64,000 nucleotides of DNA from an uncultured Lachnospiraceae bacterium (GTDB lineage Bacteria > Bacillota > Clostridia > Lachnospirales > Lachnospiraceae). This document shows, in pieces, positions 8,998 to 14,797 of the stretch (positions are counted from its first letter, which is position 1; each line of letters starts with the position of its first letter). The notes under the pieces are model-generated. The model was not told the DNA's origin and ran no database searches. It saw only the letters and a list, made by a program, of their open reading frames with translations. Location: contig URUY01000006.1 in assembly GCA_900551115.1 (NCBI GenBank), positions 62,001 to 126,000 on the forward strand, in the 5' to 3' direction. A program made the position numbers and the translations under genes.

Positions 8998-9192
8998 TTA
9001 CATTACTGCCACTGATGCTGACGCTGAAACACTCACGTCTCCTGCTCCGCAGCTGACACAGGATGTGGAACCGCATGTAGAGCAGCTTCCGCAGGAGCTG
9101 GAGCCGCTGCTGGCTGCCGTTTCACCCAATAAAGACGCTTCCGAAACTTCCATTACCTCAATATCCTCTAATCCTTCAAATAATGTCATCAT
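8998..9192 (-). CDS. Ser/Cys-rich RiPP precursor peptide (thiopeptide-like)
   Basis: 64 residues. The acidic leader contains GLEDIEVMEVSEASLLGE and is followed by a core beginning around Ser28 that is rich in Ser, Gly and Cys, with Cys at 34, 37, 40, 45 and 48. The tail after Cys48 alternates Ser with Val/Ala (Ser 54, 56, 58, 60). An acidic leader with DIEV-type sequence and a SSGSSSC core start resembles thiazolylpeptide precursors. Azole formation at Cys and dehydration at Ser/Thr fit the neighbouring enzymes exactly. GGAGG lies 7 bases upstream of the first of two consecutive ATGs at 9192. The gene sits between agrD and the exporter genes. The final structure and the cleavage site are inference. 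Confidence 0.88.
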   Translation of the reverse strand: MMTLFEGLEDIEVMEVSEASLLGETAASSGSSSCGSCSTCGSTSCVSCGAGDVSVSASASVAVM

Positions 9193-9214
9193 ACCTTACC
9201 CTCCATTAAAAATA

Positions 9215-9310
9215 CTATGTAAAATAATTGTCGCCTGCCAAATCCAAACCAAATAAAGCTTTCCACTTTCCTGCCGTATCCTTACGCAAAGTATCTTCCG
9301 CAAAACCCAA
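9215..9310 (-). other. Short orphan open frame between agrD and the precursor gene
   Basis: A frame of 31 codons from a TTG at 9310 to TAG at 9215 encodes a protein-like, amphipathic sequence that includes AEDTLRKDTAGKWKALFG. It has no ATG and no convincing ribosome binding site, and it ends 22 bases before the precursor start. It could be the decayed tail of an older leader peptide or gene, or simply spacer that looks coding by chance. No function is assigned. Confidence 0.2.
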
Positions 9311-9323
9311 TGCTGCTATACAG

Positions 9324-9458
9324 CTAAAACTTTTTCAGTTTTTTCAGCTGCGACGGCATTTGGGGCTGATATGCCCAAAATACACAGCTGGAATTTGCTT
9401 GAACCGCTGCTACTGCCTTTGCAAGCTTTATCACTGCTCTTTTTTTAATTTCCCGCAT
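9324..9458 (-). CDS. agrD: AgrD-like cyclic autoinducer peptide precursor
   Basis: A 44-residue peptide. It has a basic amphipathic N-terminus (MREIKKRAVIKLAKAV), a central AN-SSCVFWA segment with Cys25, then YQPQMP and a charged tail LKKLKKF. This is the layout of AgrD: membrane-binding leader, autoinducer with the ring-forming Cys, conserved Pro-containing region cut by AgrB, charged tail. Aligned to Listeria-type AgrD, the predicted thiolactone ring is C-V-F-W-A, with an upstream exocyclic tail ending NSS. A strong AAAGGAGGGAGG site precedes ATG at 9458. agrB is located about 2.1 kb upstream rather than immediately beside it. The gene precedes the antibiotic precursor on the same strand with no terminator seen between them. 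Confidence 0.85.
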   Translation of the reverse strand: MREIKKRAVIKLAKAVAAVQANSSCVFWAYQPQMPSQLKKLKKF

Positions 9459-9480
9459 ATCCTGCCTCCCTCCTTTTCTA

Positions 9481-9495
9481 TGTATTATGCATACA
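9481..9495. promoter_or_regulatory. Candidate operator/-10 region of the agrD-precursor transcript
   Basis: The 15-base inverted repeat TGTAT-TATGC-ATACA lies 23 bases upstream of the agrD start. On the minus strand it overlaps TAATAC, a possible -10. No good -35 is seen at the expected distance, which would suit a promoter that needs an activator such as the neighbouring LytTR regulator. A classical LytTR direct repeat was not recognised. Confidence 0.35.
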
Positions 9496-9545
9496 CTCTC
9501 TTAAAATATGAATAGGATAAGCCTCTCCTGATTACGAGCATAGCA

Positions 9546-9581
9546 CAAAAAAAAAGACTGTGGCCGTACATTGCCACAATC
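9546..9581 (-). terminator. Rho-independent terminator after the histidine kinase gene
   Basis: On the minus strand GATTGTGGC pairs with GCCACAGTC (9-bp stem, 8-base loop) and is followed by ten T residues. It separates the agrB-regulator-kinase transcript from agrD and the biosynthetic genes. Confidence 0.9.
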
Positions 9582-9623
9582 CATAGTTTTATTGCTATCA
9601 TCTAAGATTCTTTCCTATTGCCT

Positions 9624-10898
9624 TCATTTCAGATAAAGCATCACCTTTGCCGTAAATACACAGTCCTTGTCCTCTAAGCTTAAGATTCCCTGATATTTAT
9701 TTACAATTTTTTTCACATTCTGCATTCCCAGTCCGTGCAGCGCCTTATCTCCTTTCTGCGTCACCGGCAGAAGGCCTTTCCACTGTATTGCTCCCTCAAA
9801 AGGATTCGTTACCTGCAGATACAGCTGATTGCGCAGTATTTTCATAGAAAGACGGATTTCTTTCTTCCCGTTCTGCAACGCCGCATTTGCCTCCAATGCG
9901 TTATCCAAAAGATTTCCCAGCAGAACAGAAATATCAAAATCATCCATATGGAACTGCTCCGGCACAACCGTTTCCACACAAAAAGCCACACCTGCCATCT
10001 TTGCCTGACCGGATTTGTAATGAATCATGCTGTCCACTGCCGGATGTCCGGTGTATACCTCCGGCATGCCGGATTCCGTTTCCGCCTGCAGCCGTTTCAG
10101 ATAAGAACCCATATGGTCATACTCTTTCTGTTCCAAATACGTTGTTAAGGTAAAAATATGATTTTTTAAATCATGATAAATACCTCTTACCGTCTTCTGT
10201 GAATCAAGAAGCAGCTTTAGTTCCTGCTCATATCCCCGGTTTTGTTCTGCAAGCAGTAAATTTTTACTCTTTTCCTGCTCTGACAAAAGCAGCCTGTCAT
10301 AGAGATAAATCACTAAAAAATCAAGAAATATAATAAGCAGGGTCATCCTGATTAAGGCGTCCTTTTCCAGCCATGAAGCCAGTGAAAGAACCAAATACAC
10401 CAAAAGACACTGCACTGCCAGTACGCTTCCCCAGCAATGAAAAGGGACGCTCTCTCCCTGTCCGAGCCCCTTATATTTTTTGAAAGCCTGCACTAAAATC
10501 GACATGATAATGCATTGCAGCACCAATCCCATTTCCGGCGCCGCATTTCCGGTCTGCCATACCTCCTTGGGCACATAACCGCATACGATAAGCCCCAGAC
10601 TCTCTGCCGCAATCATCACAAAATAGATTAGCGCCACCGCCAAAAGATTTCTTTTAAAGTTCTTTTGATACATTCTTGCCAAGATAAACAGCCCCGCTAC
10701 ATTAATAAAAAACACAATGCCGGGCAGACGGAACACCAGATAGACCGTGCATATGACAATATCATAAATGATATATGACAGCATTTCCTTTAACAGGCCC
10801 ACTTCCGTATTTTCCAGCAAACGAAACAGTCTGGCTATACAAAATGTTACAAAGATATAGGTAACCACATATACCATTTCATAGACAGCATCCGACAT
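9624..10898 (-). CDS. AgrC-like GHKL sensor histidine kinase
   Basis: 424 residues. The N-terminal 205 residues hold about six membrane segments, the usual AgrC peptide-sensing domain. The dimerisation/phosphoacceptor box is GIYHDLKNHIFTL with His at about residue 242. The ATP-binding GHKL domain shows GNLLDNALEAN (about 328-338) and HGLGMQNVKKIV (about 388-399). It should detect the cyclic peptide made from agrD and phosphorylate the LytTR regulator encoded one base upstream. The start at 10898 is the first residue (MSDAVYEMVY). A strong terminator follows the gene. Confidence 0.9.
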   Translation of the reverse strand: MSDAVYEMVYVVTYIFVTFCIARLFRLLENTEVGLLKEMLSYIIYDIVICTVYLVFRLPGIVFFINVAGLFILARMYQKNFKRNLLAVALIYFVMIAAESLGLIVCGYVPKEVWQTGNAAPEMGLVLQCIIMSILVQAFKKYKGLGQGESVPFHCWGSVLAVQCLLVYLVLSLASWLEKDALIRMTLLIIFLDFLVIYLYDRLLLSEQEKSKNLLLAEQNRGYEQELKLLLDSQKTVRGIYHDLKNHIFTLTTYLEQKEYDHMGSYLKRLQAETESGMPEVYTGHPAVDSMIHYKSGQAKMAGVAFCVETVVPEQFHMDDFDISVLLGNLLDNALEANAALQNGKKEIRLSMKILRNQLYLQVTNPFEGAIQWKGLLPVTQKGDKALHGLGMQNVKKIVNKYQGILSLEDKDCVFTAKVMLYLK

Positions 10899-10899
10899 T

Positions 10900-11607
10900 C
10901 TACCGCATCTCCCATTCGCTGATTAACTGACGCACTTCCTTCCGCTTTGCCTGGCTGATTTCAATTACCTCTCCATTTGCCATCACCAGTCTGTCATAAT
11001 GAAAATCACGCACCTTTTGATAATTTACCAGAAGCGATTTGTGACAGTAAAAAAACCGTTTCCCCCTAAGCTCCTCATAAACACCCTTAAGGGACGCATA
11101 AAATTCATCCCTGCCATTTTCCGTAACGATTATCGTCTTTTTCAGCAGGCTTTCAAAATAAAAAATATCCACAATCTGACGTCTTACAAGCTGCCCCTTT
11201 TTCCGATAGGTAAATATCTTTCCCTTTGCCTGCAGCGCTGTCATCAGCCTGTCCATTACCCCGAAAAGGCTTTGGTCGGAAACAGGCTTAAGCAAGAAAT
11301 CAAAAGGATTCATTTTAAACAGCTCCATGGCATATCCCTTCTTTGCTGATATATAGATGATTTCCATCCCGTAATTGCTCAGCTCTTCCCGGATAAACCT
11401 GCCTGTTTCAACGCCGTCCTGCTCCGGCATTTCTATGTCAAGAAACAGAACGTCATAGCCCTCCTGCTTCAGCCTGCGGACCGCTTCCCTTCCTGCGCAT
11501 ACGCGTACAATCTGCAGCTCTTCTTTTCTGGTTCGTCCATATTCCTCCAGCTGCATCTCCAACACCGAGCCAAAAACCGGATTGTCATCACATATCAGTA
11601 TTCTCAT
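10900..11607 (-). CDS. AgrA-like LytTR-family response regulator
   Basis: 235 residues from ATG at 11607. The receiver domain has Asp7/Asp8 (LICDDNP), phospho-acceptor Asp57 (LFLDIEMP) and Lys107 (FLLKPVS). The C-terminal 100 residues form a LytTR DNA-binding domain (YFESLLKKTIIVT, FYCHKSLLVNYQKV). GGAGGGGT lies just before ATG at 11607, so this start is preferred over the open reading from 11631. The gene overlaps the end of agrB by 20 bases and is followed immediately by the kinase gene. It probably activates the agrD/precursor promoter. Confidence 0.9.
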   Translation of the reverse strand: MRILICDDNPVFGSVLEMQLEEYGRTRKEELQIVRVCAGREAVRRLKQEGYDVLFLDIEMPEQDGVETGRFIREELSNYGMEIIYISAKKGYAMELFKMNPFDFLLKPVSDQSLFGVMDRLMTALQAKGKIFTYRKKGQLVRRQIVDIFYFESLLKKTIIVTENGRDEFYASLKGVYEELRGKRFFYCHKSLLVNYQKVRDFHYDRLVMANGEVIEISQAKRKEVRQLISEWEMR

Positions 11608-12217
11608 ACCCCTCCGTCCTTTCTTTGCCACACCGGTCTGCTTTCCCCGCTATAACTAACAGGGCAACCAGTAAAATGCCGATACTGACGGAAGCATACA
11701 GCATCTTCCATCCCCAAAATGCCGAAATACCATAGATAAGAAGCTCGCTCAGAACAATAATCCGCGCCTTTTTTCCAAAAACCTGCCGCTCTATACTGTC
11801 CAAAGGCCTGTTTTCTGCCTCCACCGGTGCAAAAAGGCAGATTACGGCAGCCGCCGAAACAACCAGCACGCTTAAGACAGGCAATGGCAGTACCACAAAC
11901 TTAAGCCATGCACAGCATAATGCAGAAAGCAGAAATGAAAAAACACCGCACCCCAGCCGGGTCCCGGCATGGTATCCCCCTGCATAGATTCTTGCCCCGT
12001 AAGAAAACAGAAAAAACAGGAGGGCTTCTGCTGTCACTCCAAACACCAGCCCCAGCAGCAGCACCACAAAAAAACCGGCAAGAAGCACACAGCCCTGACG
12101 GATTCCATATGTAATAATCACTTTTTCTTCTTCTGTGATTTCCTCTGATACCGGATTTTTTTTATGCAAGCTTTCCCTCTCGCCAAATTGGGGCAGACAC
12201 TGGGAACCCATTTCCAC
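11588..12217 (-). CDS. agrB: AgrB-like peptide-processing membrane protease
   Basis: 209 residues from a GTG start at 12217, though an internal ATG two codons later is equally possible. AgrB enzymes cut AgrD after the ring-forming segment and close the thiolactone. The catalytic pair is visible in GGYHAGTRLGC: His83 and Cys90, the same seven-residue spacing as in the staphylococcal enzyme. PVEAENRPLD is the second family hallmark. Several membrane segments surround these motifs. It is the first gene of the regulatory operon and has its own promoter upstream. Confidence 0.9.
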   Translation of the reverse strand: MEMGSQCLPQFGERESLHKKNPVSEEITEEEKVIITYGIRQGCVLLAGFFVVLLLGLVFGVTAEALLFFLFSYGARIYAGGYHAGTRLGCGVFSFLLSALCCAWLKFVVLPLPVLSVLVVSAAAVICLFAPVEAENRPLDSIERQVFGKKARIIVLSELLIYGISAFWGWKMLYASVSIGILLVALLVIAGKADRCGKERTEGYENTDM

Positions 12218-12258
12218 ATCAGTGATTTCTGCCCGTTTTCATTGGCCTGTTACAAATA

Positions 12259-12288
12259 ATTTTACTTCCTTCTCTTTATTACGGTCAA
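12259..12288 (-). promoter_or_regulatory. Candidate sigma-A promoter of agrB operon
   Basis: On the minus strand TTGACC (12283-12288) and TAAAAT (12259-12264) are separated by 18 bases. This places transcription start about 35 bases ahead of the GTG start of agrB. Confidence 0.6.
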
Positions 12289-12352
12289 GCTATTTATGGC
12301 ATTTGCGACTACAACTACACCGCAAAAAAGGACAATTCCCTTATAAAGAAAA

Positions 12353-12388
12353 AAATCCCTATCAATAATACCTCCTTGATAGGGATTT
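12353..12388 (-). terminator. Terminator after the CofE-like gene
   Basis: A perfect 13-bp stem (AAATCCCTATCAA with TTGATAGGGATTT) and 10-base loop are followed on the minus strand by a T-rich run. It ends the 12421-13611 gene and insulates agrB from it. Confidence 0.9.
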
Positions 12389-12420
12389 CCTTTTCGTCCT
12401 CGTAAGAACTGTCTGTTTAT

Positions 12421-13611
12421 TTAGCTTACATAATTGTCAAAATAACCCTGTATCAGAATTACCGGCGTTCCCTTGTCTCCGGAGCCGCTTGTCAAATCAC
12501 AAAGTGAACCGATTAAATCTGTCAGCTTTCTCGGAGTCGTTCCCTGAGAAGCCATATCGCCTACAAGGTCTGCCTTCTTGTCCCTGATACGATTTTCAAT
12601 GGCTTTCTTAAGCTCTTCTCCCGACAAATCCTTGAAATCATTGTCTGCCAGGTACTTCAACTTCACTTCATTGGGAGTACCCTCCAGTCCCGGTGTGCTT
12701 GCCGGAGATACACAAGGGTCTGCCAGCTCCCAAATCTTACCAACCGGATCCTTAAATGCACCATCGCCATATACCATGACTTCCACATGCTTGCCGGTTC
12801 TGTTAAGGATTTCCTTCTGAATACCCATAACAAGGTCCGTACATTCCTTCGGGAAAAGCTTTATGGTCTCCTCTGTTGATTTGTTGGAGCCTAAAAGTCC
12901 GTATTTCTCATTGTATCCGCTTCCGTCTATGGAGCTTGTCATAATATCGTCAAGGCCGCATACGATTTCCGCACCGGCCGCCTTTAAAAGCCTCTTGGTC
13001 CGTACTCTGGTATGGATATCACAGTTAATCACACGCTTTGTATAATTTAAAATCTTTCTGCAGTCATTTGCAAAGATAATTTCTACTTCAGCGCCCTCTT
13101 CACGTATAATATCACCATAATACTGTACATAATCCACGCCTGTAAACGGATGTATATTCTCTCCGAATAATTCTCTGTATCTTTCCAGAGTAAGCAAATC
13201 GCTGTAGGGGTTGATTCCTGCCTCATCCAACTGATCCAGTGAAACCAGTTCGTTTCCCACCTCATCACTGGGATAGCTTAACATCAGAACCACCTTTTTA
13301 GCTCCCTTTGCAATTCCTCTCAGACAAATAGCAAAACGGTTTCTTGACAAAATCGGAAATATAACGCCAATGGTCTCTCCGCCCAGTTTATTTTTTACAT
13401 CTGCAGCAATATTATCTACCGATGCATAATTTCCCTGCGCTCTCGCTACTATAGACTCTGTCACTGCAACAACATCTCTGTCTCTTAATTCAAAGCCTTC
13501 ACTGTCCGCTGCTTCTAAAACACTGTCCGTTACGATTTTCATCAAGTCGTCGCCTGTTCTGATAATCGGACAACGGATACCTCTGGATATTGTTCCTACT
13601 TTTCTCTCCAT
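12421..13611 (-). CDS. CofE-like (F420-0:glutamate ligase family) protein
   Basis: 396 residues. It resembles the CofE family, which in F420 producers joins L-glutamate to F420-0 using GTP. Family-like stretches include VVAVTESIVARAQGN near residues 46-60 and VMVYGDGAFKDPVGKIWELADP near the middle. No other F420 gene is present in this window, and F420 is not expected in Lachnospiraceae, so the true substrate may be different. The gene stands alone, with a terminator on its 3' side and about 130 bases to the kinase gene upstream. Translation from ATG at 13611. Confidence 0.7.
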   Translation of the reverse strand: MERKVGTISRGIRCPIIRTGDDLMKIVTDSVLEAADSEGFELRDRDVVAVTESIVARAQGNYASVDNIAADVKNKLGGETIGVIFPILSRNRFAICLRGIAKGAKKVVLMLSYPSDEVGNELVSLDQLDEAGINPYSDLLTLERYRELFGENIHPFTGVDYVQYYGDIIREEGAEVEIIFANDCRKILNYTKRVINCDIHTRVRTKRLLKAAGAEIVCGLDDIMTSSIDGSGYNEKYGLLGSNKSTEETIKLFPKECTDLVMGIQKEILNRTGKHVEVMVYGDGAFKDPVGKIWELADPCVSPASTPGLEGTPNEVKLKYLADNDFKDLSGEELKKAIENRIRDKKADLVGDMASQGTTPRKLTDLIGSLCDLTSGSGDKGTPVILIQGYFDNYVS

Positions 13612-13740
13612 CGCTTATCTTCTCCCTTACTAATTTGTCCTGTTTACGGGTCAGCTACCATACATGCCTTATACATTATAATAGAAACCTTTAAAAAAGG
13701 AAAGAGAAATATGCATATTATTGCAGGAATCTTTAAATTA

Positions 13741-14571
13741 CTATTGTAAGGAGGCAATCAGTTTATCCAAAACAGGCTCAAATTTAGCACCGTACCAATG
13801 GTTCTCCTCTTGTGCCGTTTCCTTAATACAGCAGACTGTATAATCTGCCGCAATCTTAGCCGCTTCATATGCGCTCTTTCCTCTGACCATAGCTCCCACA
13901 AAAGCAGAAGCATAAATATCGCCGGTGCCGTGGCAGCTGTTTGCAAGCTGCTCATGCTCATAATAAGAACGGCCATTTTCTGTCAGTACCTCTACTCCTG
14001 TTTTTCCCTCTTCGTAGGAAACACCTGTAAGAACAATATTTTTACAGCCAAGCGCCTGTAGCGCATCGAATATCCTGCTAATATACTCCCTGTCATAGAT
14101 TTTCCTGTATTCTATTCCTGTTAAAAAACAGGCTTCCGTAAGATTGGGAAGCAGATAATCTGCCTTCGTGCAAAGCGGCTTCATTGCTTCCACATATGCC
14201 GCATCAAAGCCTGCATACAGCTTTCCGTTATCTGCCATGGCCGGGTCCACAAACACCTTGCCACCTGTCTTAAGCGTGTCGGAAATAATATCCATTACAT
14301 ACGCTATCTGTTTGGCACTTCCCAAATATCCGGTATATACAGCCGCAAATTTGATTTCTTCCTTCTTCCAATGCTCTTTGATTTTGGGCATATCATCGGT
14401 CAAATCCCTGAACGTATAACCACTAAAGCCTCCTGTATGCGTAGACAGCACTGCTGAAGGCAGTACCGCCGTTTCAAGTCCGCAGGCAGACAAAATAGGG
14501 AGCGCAACCGTAAGAGAACACTGCCCCACGCAAGATATATCCTGAATTGTAAGTATTCTTTCGTATGACAT
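13741..14571 (-). CDS. Pyridoxine/pyridoxal/pyridoxamine kinase
   Basis: 276 residues of the ribokinase-like vitamin kinase family. It phosphorylates B6 vitamers to make or salvage pyridoxal phosphate. The start ERILTIQDISCVGQCSL and the strings STHTGGFSGYT and ANSCHGTGDIYAS (anion hole and catalytic Asp in GTGD) are characteristic of the PdxK/PdxY group. Length is normal. It is a single gene on the minus strand, flanked by a terminator-like hairpin of the upstream lipoprotein gene and by the CofE-like gene downstream. Confidence 0.9.
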   Translation of the reverse strand: MSYERILTIQDISCVGQCSLTVALPILSACGLETAVLPSAVLSTHTGGFSGYTFRDLTDDMPKIKEHWKKEEIKFAAVYTGYLGSAKQIAYVMDIISDTLKTGGKVFVDPAMADNGKLYAGFDAAYVEAMKPLCTKADYLLPNLTEACFLTGIEYRKIYDREYISRIFDALQALGCKNIVLTGVSYEEGKTGVEVLTENGRSYYEHEQLANSCHGTGDIYASAFVGAMVRGKSAYEAAKIAADYTVCCIKETAQEENHWYGAKFEPVLDKLIASLQ

Positions 14572-14675
14572 AATACAAAATCTCCTTTTCTGATTAATTA
14601 CGATTATTATAAGAAGATTCTGTCCGGGCGTAAACAGCCACTTTCTGTTTCATTTACATGACCAGATTGGTAAAA

Positions 14676-14709
14676 AGAATGCAGATACTTTCTCTTGCAT
14701 CTGCATTCT
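14676..14709 (-). terminator. Terminator after the repeat-containing lipoprotein gene
   Basis: An 11-bp perfect inverted repeat (AGAATGCAGAT / ATCTGCATTCT) with a 12-base loop is followed on the minus strand by TTTTT. It lies about 90 bases past the stop of the lipoprotein gene. Confidence 0.8.
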
Positions 14710-14797
14710 AAATCGGTAAAATCAATATGTCTAATACTTATGTTACCTATCATGCTATGCCTTTGGGCATTTTTCAGATACTCCAAACAGCCGGAGA

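Noticed and set aside
12340..12380. 16-codon peptide from TTG with GGAGG in the terminator region
   Set aside because: The GGAGG is the loop of a perfect terminator hairpin and the reading frame is short and without any peptide hallmark.
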